A stretch of 5,718 bases of DNA, from positions 1 to 5,718 of the forward strand of contig JAEEPV010000111.1 of NCBI GenBank assembly GCA_016284975.1, given 5' to 3'. This document shows positions 1-4,909 of the stretch, piece by piece (the stretch's first letter is position 1; each line of letters starts with the position of its first letter). The translations under genes and the position numbers were made by a program. The notes under the pieces are model-generated. The model searched no databases, was not told the origin of the DNA, and was given only the letters and a program-made list of their open reading frames with translations. This DNA comes from Solobacterium sp. (lineage in GTDB: Bacteria > Bacillota_I > Bacilli_A > Erysipelotrichales > Erysipelotrichaceae).

Positions 1-58
1 CTGCCTCTTTCTTGAATTCTGGTAAATACTTTTTATGTTTCGTTCCTTTCTTTGCCAT
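1..58 (-). CDS. Transposase OrfA-type N-terminus (partial)
   Basis: Nineteen codons are visible before the window edge, reading MAKKGTKHKKYLPEFKKEA. Basic N-termini of this kind, with a 'Y-x-x-E-F-K-x-E-A' core leading into a helix-turn-helix, are typical of IS3/IS150 OrfA proteins, which bind the element ends. In that family OrfA is joined to a DDE catalytic OrfB by ribosomal frameshifting. The start is well supported: AGGAGGA lies seven bases upstream of the ATG. The catalytic part is not in the window, so it cannot be said whether the element is active. Confidence 0.65.
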   Translation of the reverse strand, partial: MAKKGTKHKKYLPEFKKEA

Positions 59-65
59 AAAGAAA

Positions 66-94
66 TCCTCCTGTACCTTAATAGTACAGGAGGA
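66..94 (-). promoter_or_regulatory. RBS-sequestering hairpin ahead of the transposase
   Basis: The minus strand reads TCCTCCTGTAC, a seven-base loop TATTAAG, then GTACAGGAGGA, giving a perfect 11-bp stem. The second arm contains the whole Shine-Dalgarno sequence of the transposase (AGGAGGA, seven bases from its ATG), and the first arm is a full anti-Shine-Dalgarno. In an mRNA that reads into the element from outside, the site would be buried. Known insertion sequences use this kind of fold-back to limit transposase made from external promoters. The geometry is seen directly; the regulatory role is inferred. Confidence 0.7.
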
Positions 95-184
95 ATACTT
101 CCTGCTTTTTTTGAACCGTCCATTTTCAATGGGTCAGTTCATGGAATCTGCTTTTCTATTCCATGGAATGCAAGTTTCTTCTGA

Positions 185-742
185 TTAGTCGTTTTTTGTA
201 AGTGTGCCTTTACCGGTTCTTGTGGAGGCATATGCCTTCAGCAGCAGTGCTCCGATAATAACGGCGCAGAGCAGATCCATCACAAACGCAATGGCACCCT
301 GTGTAAATACCAGATTGACCGGCTCCTTGTACAGTAAGATATCCAGCATCGGCGCAACAATCAGCCATGCAAGTGCCTGTCCGATTGCAGTGTAAAGCCC
401 GAATACCTTCAGTTCTTCCTTGCCGAAGATTCCCTCTTCCACGCGCGGCGCAATCTTTGACTGTCCAAATCCGGTAACCATTGCACAGATACCGGATGCG
501 ATGATCCAGGACCACCATGGTGAACCGTAAGCGATGAAGTCATTCAGCGCATGGCCGATGAATGCGACCAGAAATCCGCATAACGGACCAAACAGCGCTG
601 CGAAGAATGCGGATACACCATAAGCGATCTGCAGATTGGTTTCCGGTACCGGTGAAGGTACTTTCACAAACATGAACAGTACCATGAACAGTGCAGCGCC
701 TAAACCCGTAGCGACAATTGTTTTTGTGGATGATTGTTTCAT
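185..742 (-). CDS. UPF0397 family ECF transporter S component
   Basis: This 185-residue, very hydrophobic protein matches the UPF0397 family, integral-membrane substrate-binding (S) subunits of energy-coupling factor vitamin transporters. Databases often label them 'ECF-type riboflavin transporter substrate-binding protein', though the substrate is not settled. Family hallmarks are the N-terminal KTIVATGLGAAL (residues 7-18), the PSPVPETN loop (29-36), LFGPLCGFLVAFIGHALND (50-68) and GSPWWSWIIASG (73-84). About five or six membrane segments can be traced, including residues 8-27, 38-64, 74-93, 113-135 and 148-169. The length is normal for the family. The ATG at 742 is preceded by GGGGGAG eight bases upstream. 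S components work with an EcfT membrane subunit and EcfA ATPases, often encoded just downstream. Here an insertion sequence lies there instead, so any partner genes are beyond it or elsewhere. Confident on family, unsure of ligand. Confidence 0.88.
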   Translation of the reverse strand: MKQSSTKTIVATGLGAALFMVLFMFVKVPSPVPETNLQIAYGVSAFFAALFGPLCGFLVAFIGHALNDFIAYGSPWWSWIIASGICAMVTGFGQSKIAPRVEEGIFGKEELKVFGLYTAIGQALAWLIVAPMLDILLYKEPVNLVFTQGAIAFVMDLLCAVIIGALLLKAYASTRTGKGTLTKND

Positions 743-773
743 GATTCAACTCCCCCTTTATCAGATGCTTTAT

Positions 774-779
774 ATTGTA
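774..779 (-). promoter_or_regulatory. Possible -10 of the UPF0397 gene
   Basis: The minus strand has TACAAT (5 of 6 to the -10 consensus) 31 bases upstream of the ATG, followed by the GGGGGAG ribosome binding site. No good -35 is visible: the best, TTCAGA, is only 15 bases away. The 94-bp region up to kptA has no room for a long riboswitch. Confidence 0.35.
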
Positions 780-812
780 CACCCAATCTGTATTCTGAAC
801 GCTTTGCTTCGA

Positions 813-818
813 TATAAT
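813..818 (+). promoter_or_regulatory. Perfect TATAAT ahead of kptA
   Basis: A perfect TATAAT lies 18 bases upstream of the kptA ATG, but no convincing -35 is present 16-18 bases before it. A start about seven bases after it would fall inside the ribosome binding site GGAAGAGG (822-829), giving a leader of only about 12 nt. It is either an unusual short-leader promoter or a chance match. Confidence 0.3.
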
Positions 819-836
819 ACCGGAAGAGGCAGATAT

Positions 837-1376
837 ATGAATGATGATTCCAGTACCAGCAGGTTTCTCAGTCTGATTCTGAGACACCGTCCGGAAGTCA
901 TAGGCATCACGCTCGATCAACACGGATGGGCAGATGTCAGAGAACTGATCGAAGGAATTTCAAAAAGCCGTCCTTTTTCCATGGAAATCCTGGAGAGAAT
1001 TGCCGCGAATGACGCAAAACAGCGTTATTCCTTTAACGAGGACCATACGAAGATCCGGGCAAACCAGGGACATTCCATTCCGGTCGATGTTGAACTCGAA
1101 CAATGTGAACCGCCGGAAGTGCTTTATCACGGAACGGGAGAAAAATACGTGCCTTCGATCCTCCAGCAGGGGCTGGTGCCAAAGACACGTCTGTATGTTC
1201 ATCTTTCTTCGGATACCGCGACTGCCCGAACCGTTGGTCAGCGCCATGGAAAGCCGGTGGTCTTTCTGGTGCTCGCCGGCGAAATGGCCCGCAGCGGCAT
1301 TCCGTTTTACCGTTCCCGCAACGGTGTCTGGCTGACGGAAGCGGTACCGGCAGACTATCTGAAACAGATCAGCTGA
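837..1376 (+). CDS. kptA: RNA 2'-phosphotransferase (Tpt1/KptA family)
   Basis: The 179-residue product matches bacterial KptA along its length. The enzyme removes an internal 2'-phosphate from RNA using NAD+, forming ADP-ribose 1'',2''-cyclic phosphate and nicotinamide; in fungi this is the last step of tRNA splicing. Visible family motifs in order are SRFLSLILRHRPE near the N-terminus, GWADV, the KQRYSF and RANQGHS segment that contributes RNA-phosphate-contacting residues, LYHGT, YVHLS, and the C-terminal GIPFYRSRNGVWLT. All the expected Arg and His positions in these blocks look intact. The reading frame is open upstream to 636, but the ATG at 837 is chosen because homology starts there and GGAAGAGG lies seven bases before it. 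Its bacterial role is unclear because bacteria lack the classical splicing pathway; it may act in RNA repair or RNA de-capping. It is divergent from the UPF0397 gene and abuts the cyclase gene tail to tail. Confidence 0.93.
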   Translation: MNDDSSTSRFLSLILRHRPEVIGITLDQHGWADVRELIEGISKSRPFSMEILERIAANDAKQRYSFNEDHTKIRANQGHSIPVDVELEQCEPPEVLYHGTGEKYVPSILQQGLVPKTRLYVHLSSDTATARTVGQRHGKPVVFLVLAGEMARSGIPFYRSRNGVWLTEAVPADYLKQIS

Positions 1377-2798
1377 TCAGTGTTTTCTGCGGTCCTTCCC
1401 GGAAGACAGATAGTATTCCTCTTTCGCCGCATACATCCGCTCATCTGCGATCGCACTGAGTTCCGAGATATTCTCCGACGGGAATTCCTCTGTCCCCGCA
1501 TATCCGCAGGAAACTGCTAATTCATCGACCTGCCTGCCATGCCAGGAAGAGGTTTCTTCCTCGAATTTCTTCTTCAGCTGTTCCAGCTCTTCTTTTGAGA
1601 CATGCATCATTACCGCAAACTCATCTCCGCCGATCCGGTAAATCGTTCCGTATTTGCCAAAACAGTTCTTCAGGGTATCTGCGGCACCTTTGATCAGTTC
1701 ATCGCCTGCCGAATGGCCCAGCGTATCATTGGCCGTCTTAAGGCCGTTAACATCTGCAATCAGATATACAAAATCTTTATCCAGTGCTTTGTTCTGAAGC
1801 CTGGTTTTTTCTTCTTCAAATGCCCTGCGGTTATACAGTCCGGTCGGTTCATCGGTCAGTGAGGCATTCGTCAGTGAAATCGTACGGTTCGCAATGATCC
1901 GGATCGCCAGGAACAGTATCAGCATGATCAGCAGGAACACTGCGATGTTCAGCAGAATAACACTCAGAAACTGGGACTGTTCATTGGTTCCGTCACTCTG
2001 TACGACCAGATACCAGCCAAGGCCGTCAATATAACGTGTAACTGCGATACGGCCATTGCCGAGCTTCTGATAGCGGTATTCATTCGGTCTGATATCCTTC
2101 AGATCGATCTCATCCAGATAGGCATTTTCAATGTTATCTTCATCGATATCAACCTGCACCAGGTGATTTTCATCAATCAGACGGATCCGTACGTTATAGT
2201 CTTTTTCCAGATTGTAAAACAGTTCCTGGCTGCTGGTCATGCGCACGCCGACACCGCATACGCCAAGCATCTTTCCATTGCCATCATTCATCCGGCAGTT
2301 GACAAATACCGTCCAGGCATCCTGGGAGAATTCATCGCTGTCGACATCCAGATCATATTCCTGTCCGCTGTCAACAAACCTGCTGTACCAGCGGTCATAC
2401 TCATAATGTTCCGGATCAATGATCTTGTTTATGCCATCCGGTGTGTAGTAGCGTCTGGTGCGTTCGGAAACAACAAACGCTGCTTCATAATTCAAACCGT
2501 TCTGAATCCCGTTGAGGTACTTCTTCATCTGTGCTGCCACGACGCTTTCCTCGGTACCTGTCTCGTTTTGCAGTTCCTCAATCAGAAAACTGTCATTGGC
2601 CATGGTCTTGGAGACTACAATCGGATCGGAAAGTTCTCCTTCAATCACATCATAGATCTGTGCGGTCAGTACTTTGCTTAATTCCCGCTGATTATGCTGG
2701 GCCATGATGTGAAGCGACCACAATGAAACGATCGTCGACGTCAGAAAACTGATAATGACGATGATAAACGCCCATCTTGTGATCCGCTTCTCATTCAT
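1377..2798 (-). CDS. Membrane-bound dCache-GGDEF diguanylate cyclase
   Basis: This 473-residue protein has a transmembrane helix at about 9-33, an extracytoplasmic region at about 34-275 with the look of a double Cache sensor (notably the W137-Y138 region and the GKMLGVCGVGVRM strand at 176-188), a second helix at about 277-302, and a C-terminal GGDEF domain at about 316-462. The domain opens with DEPTGLYNRR, carries DVNGLKTANDTLGH with metal-binding Asp349, and has an intact active loop RIGGDEF with GGDEF at 390-394. It should therefore make cyclic di-GMP from two GTP in response to an external ligand. The inhibitory RxxD site expected just before the loop is absent (GKYG, 381-384). No HAMP or EAL domain is present. 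The ATG at 2798 keeps the whole first helix, but its nearest purine-rich site (GGAAGGGG) is about 17 bases away, so initiation may be weak. The ligand is unknown. Confidence 0.9.
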   Translation of the reverse strand: MNEKRITRWAFIIVIISFLTSTIVSLWSLHIMAQHNQRELSKVLTAQIYDVIEGELSDPIVVSKTMANDSFLIEELQNETGTEESVVAAQMKKYLNGIQNGLNYEAAFVVSERTRRYYTPDGINKIIDPEHYEYDRWYSRFVDSGQEYDLDVDSDEFSQDAWTVFVNCRMNDGNGKMLGVCGVGVRMTSSQELFYNLEKDYNVRIRLIDENHLVQVDIDEDNIENAYLDEIDLKDIRPNEYRYQKLGNGRIAVTRYIDGLGWYLVVQSDGTNEQSQFLSVILLNIAVFLLIMLILFLAIRIIANRTISLTNASLTDEPTGLYNRRAFEEEKTRLQNKALDKDFVYLIADVNGLKTANDTLGHSAGDELIKGAADTLKNCFGKYGTIYRIGGDEFAVMMHVSKEELEQLKKKFEEETSSWHGRQVDELAVSCGYAGTEEFPSENISELSAIADERMYAAKEEYYLSSGKDRRKH

Positions 2799-2840
2799 GC
2801 AGATTGTGCAAATAGCCCCTTCCTGGAAAAACTAATATTA

Positions 2841-2846
2841 ATTATA
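2841..2846 (-). promoter_or_regulatory. Likely -10 of the diguanylate cyclase gene
   Basis: A perfect TATAAT on the minus strand lies 42 bases upstream of the cyclase ATG, giving a leader of about 35 nt. The best -35 match, CTGAAA, is 19 bases away, so the promoter is plausible but not strong. Confidence 0.45.
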
Positions 2847-2931
2847 TGCCAATATCTCATTACCGTTTCAGTTTTTCATTCATGCAGGAAGATGATATAG
2901 GCTGTAACTCAGAACTTTTTTAAGGAATATT

Positions 2932-2976
2932 GAACCTCCCCCACTTACGCACAAAGTACGTTGAAGTGGGAGATTC
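2932..2976 (-). mobile_element. IS200/IS605-like right-end hairpin relic
   Basis: On the minus strand, GAATCTCCCACTT (2976-2964) pairs with AAGTGGGGGAGGTTC (2946-2932). This makes a 13-bp stem with one G-U pair and a two-G bulge, plus a three-bp ACG/CGT stem inside the 17-nt loop. Sequences of the form 'GAATCTCCCACTT...AAGTGGGGGAGGTTC' resemble the right-end hairpins after tnpB in IS200/IS605 elements. No tnpA or tnpB is present, so this would be a remnant. An alternative is an ordinary stem-loop of unknown role. The family link comes from memory of such ends and is tentative. Confidence 0.4.
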
Positions 2977-3254
2977 CTGCAGCGCTCGAAGATCTGATGA
3001 CTGCCTTTATTCGTGTCGGCCATATCCGCAATCAGTCCAATCACGCTCTTCCGTATGGCGGGGAATCAGACAGTCCCTTTCCCAGGAAACACGATTCCAG
3101 TAAACTGTTCACGGATATTTCCGAATGTATCAGCTATTTCATTCAATGCTATGATACGGTTTACGCAAAGGTGGAAGGAAAACATCCGACGATCGTAACG
3201 GTCACAGCGGACGAAGTAAAGGCAAAACAGCTCGAACTGGAAAAAAACCAATAA
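2976..3254 (+). pseudogene. C-terminal fragment of a HEPN-like protein (possible Csm6/Csx1 type)
   Basis: An open frame runs from the edge of the hairpin to TAA at 3252-3254, and its 5' end looks cut off. The only upstream start is a TTG inside the hairpin arm, and the first internal ATG (2997) has no convincing ribosome binding site. The peptide contains GHIRNQSNHAL, with an R-x4-H motif (Arg, NQSN, His) of the kind that forms the catalytic site of HEPN ribonucleases. Similar 'RNQxNHA' blocks occur in the C-terminal HEPN domain of CARF-HEPN proteins such as Csm6/Csx1, which are cyclic-oligoadenylate-activated RNases of type III CRISPR systems. After it come a helical stretch (FTDISECISYFIQCYDTVY) and a charged tail. 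The CARF half is missing and no cas gene or array is in the window, so this looks like a dead remnant. The HEPN call is moderate; the CRISPR link is weaker. Confidence 0.5.
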
Positions 3255-3314
3255 TGATTGATGTGTCTCATATCGTCGCGCCCGGGATTCATCGTTAATT
3301 TTTAAAGTCAGAAA

Positions 3315-3353
3315 AAAGAGAGCCCTGCATACTGACGCAAGGTTCTCTTTAAT
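3315..3353. terminator. Bidirectional rho-independent terminator
   Basis: AAAGAGAGCC (3315-3324) pairs with GGTTCTCTTT (3341-3350) with one G-U pair. A further TGC/GCA stem lies above a one-by-one mismatch, and the loop is 3329-3336. A T-rich tail follows on the plus strand (to 3358) and A3312-A3317 provides a T run on the minus strand. It would end both the plus-strand fragment and the minus-strand gene at 3399. Confidence 0.8.
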
Positions 3354-3398
3354 TTTTTCAGCATTTATCGATTATCTGTCAAAGATAAGAACTATCTT

Positions 3399-3644
3399 CT
3401 AGCTTGAGAAATAGTGTGGTACTCCTCTGAGCTTGCAGAGATCTTTATAATCGATATCTTCGGTAGACACTTTCCAGTAACGCTGTGCCGCGAATTCGGC
3501 TTGATTCCTATAATTGAACTCTTCAAGGACACGTCCGTCTTTGTCGTCGATTACCTGCCATTTGAATCTACTTTTGTCCGGATACAAATAACCACCGTCA
3601 ACATTTTCTAATTCGTCATCGTTCAATTCTTTTTTTGAAATCAT
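3399..3644 (-). CDS. Double-glycine-leader peptide, unrelated core
   Basis: This 81-residue product starts with MISKKELNDDELENVDGG, a clear bacteriocin-type leader. It has the usual hydrophobic and acidic pattern (Leu-7, Glu-11, Leu-12, Val-15) ending in Gly17-Gly18, the signal cut by C39-peptidase ABC exporters. Cleavage would release a 63-residue core rich in aromatic and charged residues, with one Cys and a VPHYFSS end. The core shows no similarity to the two leader proteins upstream, no lanthionine-type Cys/Ser/Thr pattern and no GxxxG motif of two-peptide bacteriocins. The ATG at 3644 has AAGGAG nine bases upstream, like its neighbours. The gene ends about 50 bases before the bidirectional terminator. 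It is likely exported; its function as bacteriocin, signal or toxin is unknown. No exporter or immunity gene is identified here. Confidence 0.72.
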   Translation of the reverse strand: MISKKELNDDELENVDGGYLYPDKSRFKWQVIDDKDGRVLEEFNYRNQAEFAAQRYWKVSTEDIDYKDLCKLRGVPHYFSS

Positions 3645-3799
3645 TATTGTTGTCTCCTTCCGCCTCTCTGACTTTCACACTATTTTTTACGTTGAAAGGA
3701 ACTCATTTCCACGCTTGATATCTGTAAATCTTTATCAATCGATTTCAATCTGTCCTTCTTTTAAACAAATTGAAGTAAATAAAGGAATATTTCTGATTT

Positions 3800-3848
3800 T
3801 CACAAAAACAAGGAAGTACTTAAGAATCATTTCATAATACTTCCTTGT
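3800..3848 (-). terminator. Terminator after leader protein A
   Basis: A perfect 11-bp stem, ACAAGGAAGTA (3808-3818) with TACTTCCTTGT (3838-3848), encloses a 19-nt AT-rich loop. On the minus strand it is followed by TTTTTGTG. It lies about 70 bases beyond the stop of the gene ending at 3919 and separates it from the next peptide gene. The loop is long for a rho-independent terminator. Confidence 0.6.
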
Positions 3849-3918
3849 AAATAATTACTGCGTTTCAGAGAACTGTTTTTTCAGTGGTCTTTCACTCTCT
3901 GACGATTTATTATCAGCT

Positions 3919-4230
3919 CTAACGTTCCGCAAGCCTCTGGTTCAGAAGCTTCATGAATTGCTTATGATCTATTACACCAGCATCTGGAACGTCATAAAAA
4001 TTCTTGTAATTCCCCAGATATATGTGCGGAAACTTTTCACCCCATTGATATTTCTTATCCAAATCATAGCCCATCACACCCCAAATCCAGCGTTCAACCT
4101 TAGGGGTAAGTTTTCTCGATGGGGCGTCAGGATTATATTGATTATAAAGATCAACGAGCTCCTGAACCTCTCTCTCTGAGCCTCCGCTGACGGATTCCAA
4201 TTCATCCATTTCTAATTTTCTCTTTTCCAT
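3919..4230 (-). CDS. Double-glycine-leader protein A (103 aa)
   Basis: The leader MEKRKLEMDELESVSGG (17 residues, ending Gly16-Gly17) is a textbook C39-exporter signal. The predicted core is 86 residues, large for a bacteriocin, and has no Cys. It contains VDLYNQYNPDAPSR, then VERWIWGVMGYD, an aromatic stretch, and a basic helical end (HKQFMKLLNQRLAER). Its tandem paralogue upstream (4467-4769) shares roughly half of the core residues, including YNPD-x-PSR and VERW-x-W-x-VMG. The frame is open upstream to 4380, but that part is the promoter region. The ATG at 4230 is preferred because the leader starts there and AAGGAG lies six bases before it. I do not recognise the core family. A secreted antibacterial or signalling protein is the natural guess; it would need an exporter encoded outside the window. 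Confidence 0.78.
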   Translation of the reverse strand: MEKRKLEMDELESVSGGSEREVQELVDLYNQYNPDAPSRKLTPKVERWIWGVMGYDLDKKYQWGEKFPHIYLGNYKNFYDVPDAGVIDHKQFMKLLNQRLAER

Positions 4231-4307
4231 TGTTATCTCCTTCTGTTCAGTAATGTTTTTCGAAATTATATACGCTGCCGGATTTGAAAATCCACGCAGA
4301 AACCAGG
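4181..4307 (-). repeat. Duplicated promoter-RBS-leader block, copy 1
   Basis: This 127-bp block covers the promoter, ribosome binding site and leader codons of protein A. By hand count it matches 4720-4847 with about ten mismatches and one single-base indel. Similarity drops sharply beyond the leader, at the start of the core. Confidence 0.85.
4265..4293 (-). promoter_or_regulatory. Promoter with operator-like palindrome, gene A
   Basis: TATAAT (minus strand, 4270-4265) lies 34 bases ahead of the ATG. With a 17-bp spacer the -35 hexamer would be GGATTT, a poor match. That hexamer is one arm of a palindrome GGATTT-TC-AAATCC (4293-4280). A weak -35 covered by a palindrome suggests control by a dimeric regulator, probably an activator. 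The same arrangement is kept at the paralogue. Confidence 0.6.
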
Positions 4308-4382
4308 ATACGGCAGGCGACTGAGAATGAGAATTTGCTTTATCGTCTCTGACAGCGCCTGCAAACCGCTGTTCCTTCAAAG

Positions 4383-4445
4383 AAAAACCGGTCCATGTTA
4401 GGACATCAGAACTGTCAATATCCTATATATTACAGGGCCAGTTTT
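4383..4445 (-). terminator. Possible terminator after leader protein B
   Basis: On the minus strand AAAACTGGCCC (4445-4435) can pair with GGACCGGTTTT (4394-4384) apart from one mismatch and a G-U pair. A small GTCC/GGAC hairpin lies at the distal end, and the structure leads into TTTTTCTTT. The enclosed region is about 40 nt, so this is only a moderate terminator candidate. Confidence 0.4.
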
Positions 4446-4466
4446 ACTATACAGCTTTTGTTTTAA

Positions 4467-4769
4467 TCAACCGTAGCGTTCCGTAATCTTTCTGTTCAGA
4501 ATTTTTATAAATTCCTTGTGATTCATTAAACCACTGCCCGGAACTATATACTGATTCATGTATTTCCCGATGTGCGCGGTCGGACGCTCCGGCCCATCAT
4601 AGCTACAGCCCATTACATCCCAAAGCCAGCGTTCAACTACGGGGCTAAAGCCTCTTGATGGGTTGTCAGGATTATATTTATTGTAAAGATCGACGATCTC
4701 CTTCGTCTGTTCCGTCGTGCCTCCGCTGACGGATTCCAATTCATTCATCTCTAATTCTTTCTTTTCCAT
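4467..4769 (-). CDS. Double-glycine-leader protein B (100 aa)
   Basis: This is the paralogue of protein A. The leader MEKKELEMNELESVSGG differs at three of 17 residues and ends in Gly16-Gly17. The predicted core is 83 residues. It shares VDLYN-x-YNPD, PSR and VERWLWDVMG, then diverges, with CSYDG in place of YDLDK, a shorter middle and one Cys. It realigns over HIG, NxY, VP, HK-x-F and the basic helical end. The ATG at 4769 has AAGGAG six bases upstream, in a stretch identical to that of gene A. The gene sits just upstream of A in the same orientation, each with its own promoter, so it is a tandem duplicate rather than a simple operon partner. Export by a C39 ABC transporter is inferred from the leader; activity is unknown. 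Confidence 0.78.
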   Translation of the reverse strand: MEKKELEMNELESVSGGTTEQTKEIVDLYNKYNPDNPSRGFSPVVERWLWDVMGCSYDGPERPTAHIGKYMNQYIVPGSGLMNHKEFIKILNRKITERYG

Positions 4770-4847
4770 TGTTATCTCCTTCTCTCCGGTAATGCTTTTT
4801 CACAATTATATACGCTGCCGGATTTGAAAATCCATGCAGAAACCAGG
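4720..4847 (-). repeat. Duplicated promoter-RBS-leader block, copy 2
   Basis: This is the counterpart of 4181-4307. The longest uninterrupted match includes the TATAAT, the palindrome and the sequence between them (AATTATATACGCTGCCGG on the plus strand), and a second identical run spans the ribosome binding site and start codon. Confidence 0.85.
4805..4833 (-). promoter_or_regulatory. Promoter with operator-like palindrome, gene B
   Basis: TATAAT (4810-4805, minus strand) has the same palindrome GGATTT-TC-AAATCC (4833-4820) over its -35 position and the same 17-bp spacing as gene A. The ATG follows 35 bases after the -10. Conservation in both copies supports a shared regulator. Confidence 0.6.
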
Positions 4848-4860
4848 CTGAGGAAGGCAA

Positions 4861-4889
4861 CTAAAAGACCGGCATTTCATTACCGGCCT
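4861..4889 (-). terminator. Terminator after the small membrane protein gene
   Basis: On the minus strand AGGCCGG (4889-4883) pairs with CCGGTCT (4872-4866) with one G-U pair, across a ten-base loop, and is followed by a short TTTT run. It lies about 20 bases past the stop at 4910 and before the promoter of gene B. Confidence 0.55.
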
Positions 4890-4909
4890 GAACTATATTG
4901 ATTTAAATG

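Larger units (their letters stand above)
1..141 (-). mobile_element. End of an IS3-family-like insertion sequence (partial)
   Basis: Read on the minus strand, the element appears to begin at position 141 with TGAACTGACCCATT. This matches the general form of IS3-family (IS150-like) terminal repeats, which start with TG. Inside it come a T-rich stretch, a hairpin and then the start of an OrfA-type transposase reading out of the window at position 1. The first 30 bases of the end form an imperfect palindrome: TGAACTGACCCATT against AAATGGACGGTTCA. The other end and the target duplication are outside the window, so family and boundary rest on resemblance. The end lies 43 bases beyond the stop of the UPF0397 gene, so the insertion is intergenic. 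Confidence 0.7.

Noticed and set aside
636..836. Sixty-seven-codon extension of kptA
   Set aside because: It overlaps the UPF0397 coding region antisense; KptA homology and a good ribosome binding site begin at 837.
1367..1378. Perfect 12-bp palindrome GATCAGCTGATC
   Set aside because: It spans the abutting stop codons, has no loop or T tail, and is too short to call an operator or terminator.
2163..2681. Open frame of 172 codons on the plus strand
   Set aside because: It lies antisense inside the diguanylate cyclase gene, whose protein has clear domains; the frame has no recognisable content.
2961..2996. TTG start for the HEPN-like fragment
   Set aside because: It lies in one arm of the hairpin with no ribosome binding site, so it is more likely an accidental frame opening than a true start.
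3645..3807. AT-rich stretch upstream of the third leader gene as a possible regulatory RNA
   Set aside because: Only weak short inverted repeats (for example GGAA-N5-TTCC) and no clear promoter or conserved fold could be seen.
4231..4380. Fifty-codon N-terminal extension of leader protein A
   Set aside because: It covers the promoter, palindrome and ribosome binding site that are duplicated ahead of gene B, and would bury the export leader inside the protein.
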